Shown here: positions 13,101 to 24,298 of the stretch, in pieces
Layout of the letters: the number at the start of each line of letters is the position of its first letter
Numbering within the stretch: the first letter of the stretch is position 1
Assembly: GCF_002575655.3 (NCBI RefSeq)
Contig: NC_053036.3
Coordinates: 196,572,788 to 196,636,787 of the forward strand
Length of the DNA stretch: 64,000 bases
Reading direction: 5' to 3'
Origin: Aegilops tauschii subsp. strangulata
Taxonomy: Eukaryota; Streptophyta; Magnoliopsida; Poales; Poaceae
Notes under the pieces: model-generated
What the model was told of the DNA's origin: nothing
Database searches by the model: none
The model's input: only the letters and a program-made list of their open reading frames with translations
Made by a program: the position numbers and the translations under genes

Positions 13101-15560
13101 AACGTGCACTAATACAATTGTCATGTGAAAATTTGGAAATTTTCAAGGGTCATTTGTCCTTTTAAAGACATTTAAGTGACTTTCTAACCATTTAATGACC
13201 GTAATTCAAATTTGAACTGCATCTACATTCAACGCATAACCAAAACGGTTTGAAAAATCATATATGTGTACTTGTGTGCGAGTTAATTCCTTGTGCAGTA
13301 AATTAGAAGGAATTTTAAAACATATTGTCTCACGACATGGACACATGCATACGTATGCATGGGGTCACATGGCATTTTAACTTGAAAAATAAAAAAATGA
13401 TCAGAAAAACATGAAACCTTGGTGGATGTAATGTCATGCCACCAAGATGATGTGTTAAAGAATGGCATGTTTGAAGAACGTTTGGACACACACCCCTCAC
13501 AAACCGGAGCAACTCGCTAGAAGGTTCATGGTTCCGACAGGGAACAATGCATGTTTCATGACGAACGGGAGATAGCTTCCTCTTACGGCTTTCAATTTTT
13601 TTCCTATATTTAACGTGCACTAATACAACTTTCATGTGAAAAATTGGAAAATTTCAGGGGTCATTTGACCTCTTAAAGACATTTAAGTGATTTTCTAACC
13701 ATTTAAAGACCGTAATTCAAATTTGAACCACATCTACATGCAATGCCTAACCATAACGGTTTGAAACATCATATTTTTGTGTACTTGTGTGCGAGTTAAT
13801 TACATGTGTAGTAAATTAGAAGGAATTTTCGAACATATTGCATGTTTGATGACGAACGGGAGACTCTTACGGCCTTCAAATTTTTTCCTACGTTTAACGT
13901 GCACTAATACAATTGTCATGTGAAAATTGGAAATTTTTAGGGGTCATTTGTCCTTTTAAAGACATTTAAGTGATTTTCTAACCATTTAATGACCGTAATC
14001 CAAATTTGAACTGCATCTACATGCAACGCCTAACCAAAACGGTTTGATAAATCATATATGTGTACTTGTGTGCGAGTTAATTCCATGTGCAGTAAATTAG
14101 AAGGAATTTTAAAACATATTGTCTCGCGACATGGACACATGCATACGTATGCATGGGGTCACATGTCATTTTAATTTGAAAAATAAAAAAATGATCAGAA
14201 AAACATGAAACATTGGTTGATGTAATGTCATGCCACCAAGATGATGTGGTAAAGAATGGCATATTTGACGAACGTTTGGACACACACCCCTCACAAACCG
14301 GAGCAACTCGCTAGAAGGTTCATGGTTCCGAGAGGGAACAATGCATGTTTCGTGACGAATGGGAGATAGCTTCCTCTGACGGCCTTCAATTTTTTTCCTA
14401 TATTTAACGTCCACTAATACAACTTTCATGTGAAAATTTGGAAAATTTCAGGGGTCATTTGACCTTTTGAAGACATTTAAGTGATTTTCTAACCATTTAA
14501 TGACCATAATTCAAATTTGAACCACATCTACATGCAACGCCTAACCATAACGGTTTGAAAAATCATATTTTTGTGTGCTTGCGTGCGAGTTAATTACATG
14601 TGTAGTAAATTAGATGGATTTTCAAACATATTAGTCTCAAGGGATGGGCATATGCATGGAGTGCCATGGCATTTTAATTCCAAAAAATAAAAAATGATCA
14701 GAAAAGCATGAAACCTTGCTTGATTTAATGTCATGCCACCAAGATGATGTGGTAATGAAATTGGCATGTTTGACGAACGTTTGGACACACACACCCCTCA
14801 CAAACCGGAGCAACTCGCTAGAAGGTTCGTGGTTCCGAGAGGGAACATTGCATGTTTGATGACGAACGGGAGATAGCTTCCTCTTACGGCCTTCAAATTT
14901 TTTCCTTCGTTTAACGTGCACTAATACAATTGTCATGTGAAAAACTGGAAATTTTCAAGGGTCATTTGTCCTTTTAAAGACATTTAAGTGATTTTCTAAC
15001 CATTTAATGACCGTAATTCAAATTTGAACTGCATCTACATGCAACGCCTAACCAAAACGGTTTGAAAAATCATATATGTGTACTTGTGTGCGAGTTAATT
15101 CCATGTGCAGAAATTAGAAGGAATTTTAAAACAAATTGTCTCACGACATGGACACATGCATACGTATGCATGGGGTCACATGGCATTTTAATTTGAAAAA
15201 TAAAAAAATGATCAAAAAAACATGAAACCTTGGTGGATGTAATGTCGTGCCACCAAAATGATGTGGTAAAGAATGGCATTTTTGACGAACGTTTGGACAC
15301 ACACCCCTCACAAACCGAAGCAACTCGCTAGAAGGTTCATGGTTCCGAGAGGGAACAATGCATGTTTCATGACGAATGGGAGATAGCTTCCTCTTACGGC
15401 CTTCAATTTTTTTCCTATATTTAATGTGCACTAATACAACTTACATGTGAAAAATTGGAAAATTTCAGGGGTCATTTGACCTCTTAAAGACATTTAAGTG
15501 ATTTTCTAACCATTTAATGACCGTAATTCAAATTTGAACCACATCTACATGCAATGCCTA
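10190..15560. repeat. Second higher-order period: ~2,037-bp four-monomer unit
   Basis: Blocks near 10,226-11,598 recur at about 12,262-13,635 with an offset of 2,036-2,037 bp. A third, less similar repeat begins near 14,077, offset 1,815 bp. The shortfall is explained by a truncated monomer: near 13,840 the text jumps from GAACATATT to GCATGTTTGATG, removing about 220 bp. Types II and I alternate through this segment. It is organised differently from the seven-monomer unit at the left, so the array has at least two amplification domains. Confidence 0.75.
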
Positions 15561-17141
15561 ACCATAACGGTTTGAAAAATCATATTTTTGTTTACTTGTG
15601 TGCGAGTTAATTACATGTGTAGTAAATTAGAAGGAATTTTCAAACATATTGGTCTCAAGGCATGGGCACATGCATGGAGTGCCATGGCATTTTAATTCCA
15701 AAAAATAAAAAAATGATCAGAAAAGCATGAAACCTTGCTTGATTTAATGTCATGCCACCAAGATGATGTGGTAAAGAAATTGGCATGTTTGACGAACGTT
15801 TGGACACACACCCCTCACAAACCGGAGCAACTCGCTAGAAGGTTCGTGGTTCCGAGAGGGAACAATGCGTGTTTGATGACGAACGGGAGATAGCTTCCTC
15901 TTACGGCCGTCATATTTTTTCCTACATTTAATGTGCACTAAAACAACTGTCATGTGAAAATTTGGAAAATTTCAGGGGTCATTTGACCTTTTAAAGACAT
16001 TTAAGTGATTTTCTAACCATTTAATGACCATAATTCAAATTGGAACTACATCCACATGCAACGCCTAACCATAACTGTTTGAAAAATCATATTTTTGTGT
16101 ACTTGTGTGCGAGTTAATTCCATGTGCAGTAAATTAGAAGAAATTTTCAAACATATTGGCTCAAGGCATGGGCACATGCATGGAGTGCCATGGCATTTTA
16201 ATTCCAAAAAATAAAAAATGATCAGAAAAACATGAAACCTTGCTTGATTTAATGTTATGCCACCAAGATGATGTGGTAAATAAATTGGCATGTTTGACGA
16301 ACGTTTGGACACACACACTCCTCACAAACCGGAGCAACTCGCTAGAAGGTTCGTGGTTCCGAGAGGGAACATTGCATGTTTGATGACGAACGGGAGATAG
16401 CTTCCTCTTACGGCCTTCAATTTTTTTTCCTACGTTTAACGTGCACTAATACAATTGTCATGTGAAAATTGGAAATTTTCAGGGGTCATTTGTCCTTTTA
16501 AAGACATTTAAGTGATTTTCTAACCATTTAATGACCGTAATTCAAATTTGAACTACATCTACATGCAACGCCTAACCAAAACGGTTTGAAAAATCATATA
16601 TGTGTACTTGTGTGCGAGTTAATTCCATGTGCAGTAAATTAGAAAGAATTTTAAAACATATTGTCTCACGACATGGACACATGCATACGTATGCATGGGG
16701 TCACATGGCATTTTAATTTGAAAAATAAAAAAATGATCAGAAAAACATGAAACCTTGGTTGATGTAATGTCATGCCACCAAGATGATGTGGTAAAGAATG
16801 GCATGTTTGACGAACGTTTGGACACACACCCCTCACAAACCGGAGCAACTCGCTAGAAGGTTCATGGTTCCGAGAGGGAACAATGCATGTTTCGTGACGA
16901 ACGGGAGATAGCTTACTCGGACGGCCTTCAATTTTTTTTCCTATATTTAACGTGCACTAATACAACTTTCATGTGAAAATTTGGAAAATTTCAGGGGTCA
17001 TTTGAGCTTTTAAAGACATTTAAGTGATTTTCTAACCATTTAATGACCGTAATTGAAATTTGAATCACATCTACATGCAACGCCTAACCATAACGGTTTG
17101 AAAAATCATATTTTTGTGTACTTGTGTGCGAGTTAATTACA

Positions 17142-19005
17142 TCATCGGTCAGCTTGAGCCGGGCAAGCGATGTCAATGTAGAGCCTGATGATGAGGATGA
17201 ACCTCCGGCCAGACCGTTAGTGAAGCGGGGTACTTTAACCATACCTCATTCTTTTCTTATTACTGAAGTAATTCTCAGACATGTGCACGTCCTCGCAGGT
17301 TAACGCCTGGTGTTTCTCAATCGTCCTCCTCCTCGGGGGACCTTCTTCCAGAGATGATGGAGAGTGACACGCCTTCTCCGGCCTCCTCGCCCAATAGGGC
17401 GGATAATCTTGAGGTGTCGTCCCGAAGGGCCCCTCCCGACCGGCAAGTAGCACAGGAAACAAGGAAGGAGTTACCCGAAGGTGGTGTCTCTGTCACTCTG
17501 GGTTCGGGGGTCAAGGATGGTGGCCCTGAACTATCTGGCTTACAACTGGAGATGATTCTGGAGGCAGGTAAGCGGATTCCTTTAAAGGAATGTCGTGCTC
17601 CGGCAAAGGTGTCCGAAGACCCAGGAGTGCCGGAGATGCTGACGGACATGCTACAATAGGCGTCCATTTCAGAGGAGCACCGTGCCTTAATGGCTACAGT
17701 GGTCGAAAAGGTTCTCTCCGCGAAGAGCGGGTTGAATGAGGCCTTCATGAGCCTTCTAAGGGGGTTTTGAGGTTTGTGATGTATCTTTGTCAATGGAATA
17801 TTATCGACCGAATGCACCTGTTGTATATGCAGTAGCCCCTAGACTCGGATTGCCTTCCAAAAGAAGCGATCGGAGGATCGAAAAGACACGCTTAGGTATT
17901 GACCTTGGTTTAACTTGGAATGCAGACTGTCTCGCTTCCTGCGGCTACCCGTGGTACGGAAGTGGCCGAACTGCAGAAAAAGCTGGATACTGCGGAGGAT
18001 GACATTGCATTGATCAACAGGTGTCTTGACGACTCGCAAGGTATGTTTTATGGGCATTCCTTACACCAATGTGCTTGTAATTTAAGCCTGACTCTGAAAA
18101 GAGTTTTATATGGAATATGCATGAATGCAGATGGTGCTGCCGCCGTGGAAGCCCTTCGGGCGGAGCTAGCCCGGGCCAAGGAGCAGGCCCGGTTTAGTAA
18201 TGTGGCCGCCGAAAAGGCATCGGCCGAGTTGAAGGCCGAACAAGCCGCGCGGCGCCAGGACAAGGAGGCCATGTCCACCATGGTGCGCGAGTTAGAAAAT
18301 GCAGCTGGCCGCTGTAAACTTCTTGAGAAGGAAAGTGAAGACAAAACGGCTGAACTTGACAAGGCCTTACGAGAGGCGAGAGAGGCGCGGTCTGAATCTA
18401 GAGCAGCCCGTGAAGAAATCCGGCAAGCTGGGGATATTGTGGTTGGCAAGCCCTTTTTGCTACACGCTAAGTTCGGCGATCCGAACTATGCTCGGCTTAA
18501 CCAAGTATGGAGTTCTCCGGACAATTTTTTAGACTTGCCGAAGAGTTCTTCCGATGCGGCGCAGTTTTATCAGGCACAAGAGGGGTGTGCAACGGAGAAG
18601 CTTTTCTGGTCGCAATTCGGCCCGTCGAAGCGCCCTCTATTGCTGAATGAACAGATGCCCGAGTGGGCCGAGCTGCATAGGATGTCCGGCGCTGCCATGA
18701 AGAACGTCGTAGTCCATTTGTGGCCGACTGAACCTGTTCCGAGTAGTTACTTCGGCCTGGTGCAGCGGCTTGCTGACGCGATGCTGCCTATCGACGCTAT
18801 GAAGCGGTCGGCGTGCATTGAAGGTGCACGGATGGCCTTCGCCCGAGCCAAGACATTCTGGGGGAAGATGAAGGCCATCAATATTGCGACGAAGAGTCCA
18901 CCCGAAGGCAAGGACCGTCTGGAACCGGAGCATTATTTTGGAGACGTCCTAGAGGCCGCCCGCTTGATAGAGGGTCAGTGCTCAAAAGGCATAATATTCG
19001 AGTGA
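17142..19005 (+). pseudogene. Antisense gene of RLG2, 3' exons only, broken
   Basis: This is the surviving 3' part of a gene running opposite to gag. Visible exons are about 17,142-17,229, 17,299-17,770 (in-frame TAG at 17,657), 17,926-18,040 and 18,131-19,005, with GT and AG at the introns. The 90-bp intron 18,041-18,130 starts GTATGT and ends TGCAG; it is a multiple of three without stops, so a naive reading runs through it. The product is acidic and Ser-rich at first, then a strong Ala/Glu/Arg coiled coil (from VEALRAELARAK on), then a globular C-terminal part ending KGIIFE. The first two exons do not join in frame, and the 5' exons are lost to the satellite junction. Comparison with RLG3 suggests the missing part would hold the conserved N-terminal domain of such antisense genes. 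The function is unknown. Confidence 0.7.
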
Positions 19006-20226
19006 TGTGTACAAGGGTTGTAACAGACAACTTTATAGTTAATCTATTTTTTGCTCGAAAGCTTGTATTCCTCCTGTGCGGCCATTTTAATGTAATTTGA
19101 AAGTTTTCCAGTCGTCGGCTTCATCCCCTCGTAGGAAATACGGGGGTGTTCGGAAAAGCATTGAATCACTCTTTATCCAGTGTATTGGTCCATAAAGGAG
19201 GTGATAATGCGGCGAACCAGGCAATCGGACTATAGGGCGTTAACACTTTCACTTAGCCATAGGAGTTTTATGGTGGGGCTACGACATAGCCCCTAGTATG
19301 TATGCGGCGTATCGTAATATTGTGCCTTACATGTTTTGATCTGAAAAAGACCCTTCGTGTGACACGGAGAATCGCTAAAGATTCGAATAAGTCGTCAAGT
19401 GGTTGACCAGCTCTGGCCGCATCATGACAGTCAGTTTTCGGCTTTCTCTACTGAGGTGCTCATCCGGTCAAAGCCAGGGCACAATCGCAGTAGTTATCCC
19501 TTTACTACCCTAGCCGATAGAGCGGAACGTAGGGTGGCAAACACAGGAGCCGGGCAACCCAACTATTGACCAAAGACAATGATTCGGAGCTGATGCATAT
19601 AAGGCCAAACTTGCGACGCTGAAGTACGCTATAGAGCTGTTCAGGCTTTTATTGGTGACTCATTTGTTCCCAAACCAAGCCCCTGGCCGGTTATGCCGAG
19701 GTGCGTCTTCTAACACCGTCGTTGCGGCCGTACTCATTGTAAAAAGAGTATAGAAGATTAGTTCGGATGAAGTTTACTGGGAGTGGAGCAATAAGCCAAT
19801 GATAAATTCATATATAAAAAGGAAATATCCACAACCCCGCCATTTGACATGCTCAGGGTCAGGAACGGAGGAAAAAAGGCATAGTACAGGCTCAAAATAA
19901 AGAGTGCGGTCTACAAAAACTATTTTGGACCTCCTGCCGCACGTCTGCGCCGCCCGTCCTCTGGGAGGGGAGTCCTTATCTGAAGTAACCCCTTAGGCGA
20001 GTGTGCGGATCCGAACTCCGACAGAGTCCGTTGTATATGCAGTCCTATCGGTCACCTGTTTATAATAAAGAAAAGTAAAGAAAAATGGATAAAAACCGTT
20101 ACGGGAATGCTTGCAGGGTTGTCCGTATTGTGCTTCCGCCGATGCCCATGGTATCTTGAGCGCGTAGTGTTGTACGCATTGTGTAAATCCTGCCATCATA
20201 GTGGGTGGGTGGCAGAAGCCGAATTG
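19006..20226. other. Non-coding interval of RLG2 between antisense gene and gag
   Basis: About 1.2 kb without a supported gene. It would be the 3' flank of both convergent units, the antisense gene from the left and gag from the right. No pol motifs (protease, reverse transcriptase, integrase) are recognisable on either strand, so pol is really absent here and not just unannotated. Only short frames are present. Confidence 0.6.
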
Positions 20227-22844
20227 CTATTTCCGCTCTGGAAGTGGTCGAACGTCGGACGGAAACTGCTTCTGGCTCCCGGTGTTCGGCTGGCGAGCCT
20301 TGCCGTCGTCTTTATCGCTTGGTGGCCTTCTCCCCTTGTATTTGGTATTAAGCTTGCCTGCCTGCTTGAAGACCCAACAGTTTCTGTTGGTGTGATTAGC
20401 TGGCGTATCGGGGTGGCCGTGAATCTGAAAAGGTCAGTCCAATATCCTGTCAAGGGCGGATTGTCCGTCCTGTTTGGCCTTAAATGGCTTCTTTCTTTGA
20501 CCGGGTTTCGGATTGTGAAATCCGGCGTTGACCGCTATGTCACGCAATCTTTCGTTATTGCTGCGACTGTTATGCTCGTTTAGTCGTGGCGTGCCATTGC
20601 CATCTCGGATTTCGGAAGTGCCCGGGTCGCTGGCGTTGTTCCTTTTGCGAGCGAGCCAGTTGTCTTCTCCCGCACAAAAGCGAGTCATTAGAGCGGTAAG
20701 GGCTGTCATGGATTTAGGTCCTTCCTGGCCGTGGTGACGTGCTAGCCATTCATCCCAGACGCTATGTTTGAAGGCCGCTAGGGCTTCCGCGTCCGGACAG
20801 TCGACAATTTGGTTCTTTTTGCCTAAGAACCTAGTCCAGAGTTCCCTGGCTGACTCGTCGGGCTGTTGGACAATATGACTTAAGTCATCGGCATCTGGTG
20901 GCCGGACATATGTTTCTTGGAAGTTGTCATGAAAGGTGTCTTCCAGATCTTCCCAGCTGCCAATAGATTTTTCTGGCAAACTGTTTAGCCAGTACCGTGC
21001 TGGCCCCTTAAGCTTGAGAGGCAGGTATTTAATGGCATGAAGGTCGTCTTCGCGAGCCAAGTGGATATGGAGGAGGAAGTCCTCAATCCATACTGCGGGA
21101 TCTGTTGTTCCATCATATGATTCGATGTTGATGGGTTTAAACCTGTCTGGGAATTCATGCTCCATTACCTCGTTGGTGAAGCAAAGAGGGTGTGCGGCTC
21201 CTCTATGTTGGGCCAGACTGTGAAGCACATCAGGCGGACTCCGCTGACGGTTTTCGGATCGAGTGTGCTCGGGTCTGTTGTGTCCGAATAGATAACCGTT
21301 ATTACTGGTCGGGGCATGTCTCCGCGATCTGTGTGTCGATTTTGTGTGTCCGGTTCTACCCTCTGGGTCTTGTTGGATGTCGCGAGTGTTCCCCTGAGCC
21401 TCTTTATTCTTGCTTGGACGGCCGGATGGGTTGGTATGGTGCTCTGCTGGGGCTGCTGCTTTGCCCGGACAGAACTGTGGTCGGCCTACCGGCTTATTCG
21501 ATGGTGGTGTGGGCTCCAATGCCTTGCCATCGTATTGAGGGAGCCACCTACTATTGTGGTGGCTTTTGTCTGGGACACTAAGGCCATATTCTTCGGCGGC
21601 CAGGACCTCGATCCATCTATCGTTGAGCAAATCTTGGCTCACTTGAAGCTACAGTTGCTTCCTCCTTAGGCTCCTTGAAGTGGCTATGAGCCGGCGTTTA
21701 AAGCGCTCCTGTTCTAGAGGTTCCTCAGGCACGATGAATTCCTCGTTGCCAAGGCTCTCTTCTTCCTCGGAGAGTGGAAGATAATTACTATCCTCCGAGT
21801 CTCCGTATGTGGCCTGTTCATCAGGGCTATCCTGTCCGCTTTCCTGGTCCTCCTGTTCAAATCCTGTCACAACAGGGTCTTCGTTGTCCGGAGTACTATC
21901 ACGTCCGATGCTAATATTGTTTTCCCTTGAGTGACGTGACTGAGAGTGGTGCCAGGGGCGCTGGTGTTCGGACTGTGTACCAGGAGGCTTATCTTCGACT
22001 GGATCCTCCTTGTCATCGTCGAGATTGTCATTGGGTGTGTCCACCATACACACGTCATACCAGGAAGTGGTCGCCCCATGTCCGGATAGTAAGCTCTGGT
22101 TTTGCACCTCATCGTCGTCCAAACCGTTGATGTCTTCGGAGCAGGGGTCAGGCGTGTTGGTTGGTTCTTTGACGGTGGCTATGAAGTGGGTGGCGGGTGG
22201 GAAGCAAAATTCTCCATCATCTGCTGTAAGGTCGAACCGAACATAGTTCGGCGACGAGCCGTCTACTAGGGATAGGTTTTTTAGTGAGTTTAGTAGGTCG
22301 CCCATGGGCGAGTGTTGGAAGATATCCGTGGCGCTGAACTTGAAGATCGATAGCCGATCAAGTTCGGTATCCGCGGGCTCGCAGGGTTCGGAACTCGAAT
22401 CGGAGACTAGTCCGGGGTTCCGTTGATGCAAGTATCGTACGAAGTGGAATCTGCATGCAGCTCCACCGCTGCCGAGTTGGTAACCCCCATGATGGGGTTG
22501 AGTTTCCCATCTTCGGACGACTTGATCTGCTCCGGATCTAAGGCCAGAGTTGTTACAGGAGCTGTCTCCTGGATGCAGCCCGATGACAGGTTTAAGCCAT
22601 GTTTATTGGGGCGAAGGGGAACGGTTGCCGTAGTCTCGAATCCGTCGAAGATCAAGTCTCCACGGATGTCCGCGACGTAGTTCAGGCTTCCGAATCTGAC
22701 CTGATGGCTAGGGGCGTAGCTATCGATCTGCTCCAGATGGCCTAGCGAGTTGGCCCGCAGTACGAAGCCGCCGAATACAAAGATTTGTCCGGGGAGGAAG
22801 GTTTCTCCCTGGATCACGTCATTACTGACGATCGAAGGGGCCAT
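20227..22844 (-). pseudogene. RLG2 gag polyprotein, decayed
   Basis: Gag starts at the ATG at 22,844 (MAPSIVSNDVI) and reads leftwards. There is a frameshift near 22,420, an in-frame TAG at 21,649-21,651, a TGA at 20,434-20,436, and a final TAG at 20,227-20,229. The middle is acidic and low-complexity. The retrotransposon gag domain lies around 20,700-21,150, with recognisable pieces such as YDGTTDPAVWIEDF, LKLKGPARYWLNSLP and WEDLEDTFHDNF. A His/Cys element near the C-terminus (IHGHPDTPANHTNRNC) resembles the zinc-knuckle variant CX2HX7HX4C in RLG3 gag, but its first Cys is replaced by Phe. No protease follows. In an active element gag would form the virus-like particle; this copy cannot make it. 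Confidence 0.85.
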
Positions 22845-22868
22845 CGAATCCTTTTGTGGACGGCACAG

Positions 22869-23329
22869 CGGATCTCGGGTAGGGGGTCCCGAACTGTGCG
22901 TCTAGGATCGATGGTAACAGGAGTCGGGGGACACGATGTTTACCCAGGTTCGGGCCCTCTCTATGGAGGTAATACCCTACTTCCTGCTTGATTGATCTTG
23001 ATGAATATGAGTATTACAAGAGTTGATCTACCACGAGATCGTAATGGCTAAACCCTCGAAGTCTAGCCTATGAGTATATGGTAATGAATCTGTCCTATCC
23101 GGACTATGCCCTCCGGTTTATATAGACACCGGAGGGATCTAGGGTTACATGGAGTCGGTTACATAGGAGGGAATCATCATAGTCGGTCGCCTAGCTTGCC
23201 TTCCACGCCAAGGAGAGTCCAATCCGGACACGGGTATAGTCTTCGGTCTTCGTGTCTTCACAGCCCATCAGTCCGGCCCATGGATAACAGGCCGGACACC
23301 CGAGGACCCCTTAGTCCAGGACTCCCTCA
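22869..23329 (-). repeat. RLG2 5' LTR, about 460 bp, 3' end trimmed
   Basis: On the minus strand the LTR begins TGAGGGAGTCCTGGAC at 23,329. A TATA box (TATATAAA on the minus strand) lies at 23,117-23,124. It runs to GATCCGC near 22,869 and passes directly into the gag leader, with no TG...CA end and no primer-binding site. A short deletion therefore removed the LTR end and PBS, which alone would disable reverse transcription. Confidence 0.75.
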
Positions 23330-23330
23330 G

Positions 23331-23345
23331 CCCCCCCCCCCCCCC
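23331..23345. repeat. Run of 15 C
   Basis: Fifteen consecutive C immediately follow the outer end of the RLG2 LTR. Such runs are prone to length error in sequencing and assembly. Confidence 0.95.
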
Positions 23346-23906
23346 GAGGACGGTCACTCGATTAGCAGTGACGAGGACCCCTACGCGCCGTCTGACAAGG
23401 TTGTGCCGGACCCACCAACTTTGGATTGGTTTTGGGGCCAGTGCAATCTTTGTCTGTGGAAGTCGCTGCCGCCGGCTGAGAAAGCCAGGCAAGTGGCTTT
23501 CAAGAAGGAGATGGCGGAGGAGGAAGCCACGTACCAGGCGGCCTTTGAAGCCCGTGATGCCACCTGGAAAAAAGAGGCGGCAGAGCTTTGGGGGCGGGCG
23601 CGTCGTCGTGCCGAGTAGGTGTACGAAGACGGGTACTTCGAGAGGAAGGTCATAGGCGCAGGGCGCCTCGTCGCTGCGTGGAGGTGGGCCAATAAGCTCC
23701 AGCGTGCCACCAACGAGGAGCTCCGGTGGGCGCCCAACGAAATGGCAAGATCGGCCGCGCGCGTCCGCCAGCAAGAGGCAGATCGGTACGTCAAGCGCTG
23801 CGAGGCGCAGGAGTCAGAGTACTGCCTCCGCACTGGGAAGACGCTGCGCACCAGGGAGCTGCTGACGAGGGGTTGCCGGAATACTGGCCTCGGGAGGGAT
23901 TATTAG
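23346..23906 (+). pseudogene. Fragment of an unrecognised helical, charged protein
   Basis: One frame stays open from the LTR border to a TAG at 23,904-23,906, interrupted by one in-frame TAG at 23,616-23,618. The product starts acidic (SSDEDPYAPSDK), has an aromatic patch (LDWFWGQCNLCLW), then long Ala/Glu/Lys/Arg helices likely to be coiled coil. GC content and codon use are high, unlike the AT-rich surroundings from 23,930 on. No start codon or promoter is visible because the 5' end is cut by RLG2. It is probably a gene carried by the CACTA-type region E1. I do not recognise the family. Confidence 0.45.
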
Positions 23907-23962
23907 TTTTAGTATTGTTCTTTTTCAATTTTATGCATTGTACCTAGTAGTTAAGTATCATC

Positions 23963-23991
23963 ACGTATATGTGATGATATTATATATATAA

Positions 23992-24027
<36 letters not shown>

Positions 24028-24031
24028 TCTA
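23963..24031. repeat. (TA)n microsatellite
   Basis: A TATATA-rich tract, longest uninterrupted part at about 23,997-24,028, separates the two captured-gene fragments of region E1. The rest of 23,907-24,298 is AT-rich and shows no gene. Confidence 0.9.
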
Positions 24032-24298
24032 AGATAAACTAATGAACAATTAATATATATTATGAATTCCATTTTCTATCTGTTTTTGTATACTAATTTG
24101 AATCTAGCTGTTATCATCCACATATACAGAATGGAAAGTGTATATACACACATTGAAACAGAACATATAAGAATGGAAAACAGAGTACACACATTCAAAC
24201 AGAGCAATACTATGATTGCTGTGAATACATAGTTATCCACGTTGAAACGACTTCTCAAAATAAAACGCGTCCATGAGACCATGACCAGCAACCCTTGC

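Larger units (their letters stand above)
1..17142. repeat. Satellite array, ~510-bp monomer (family A), about 33 copies
   Basis: The same block recurs about every 510 bp. The conserved word GCGAGTTAATT appears near 40, 548, 1052, 1565, 2074, 2582, 3096 and 3609 and onward to 17,131. Two main monomer types are visible. Type I has a GGAGTGCCATGG segment and CCTACGTTTAA; type II has a GCATACGTATGC palindrome and CCTATATTTAA. Some monomers are type I/II chimeras, for example the first one. The array is AT-rich and starts before the window. It stops abruptly inside a monomer near 17,142, where retroelement sequence begins. Short open frames recur on the minus strand because monomers are similar and stop-poor; none has a coding signature. 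The family name is not known to me. Triticeae satellites of 550-570 bp would be the first comparison. Confidence 0.97.
17142..23329 (-). mobile_element. Truncated Gypsy-type LTR retrotransposon (RLG2): LTR, gag and antisense gene, no pol
   Basis: The element reads on the minus strand. Its single LTR lies at 22,869-23,329, a decayed gag at 20,227-22,844, and an antisense intron-containing gene on the plus strand at 17,142-19,005. That is the same order as in RLG3 at 51,431-64,000 except that protease, reverse transcriptase and integrase are absent. No second LTR is present: the element is cut inside an exon by the satellite junction. Either pol was deleted or this is a non-autonomous gag-only family. 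The layout (gag sense, extra gene antisense near the 3' end) is characteristic of Tat-like Gypsy elements. Confidence 0.8.

Noticed and set aside
182..16848. Dozens of 60-109 codon minus-strand frames in the satellite
   Set aside because: They repeat with the 510-bp monomer, overlap in several frames at once, start and end at monomer-variable points and look like no protein; they are by-products of a stop-poor repeat.
1..17142. Centromeric identity of the satellite
   Set aside because: Monomer length alone does not show this; no centromeric retroelement is recognised next to it and a sequence comparison cannot be made here.
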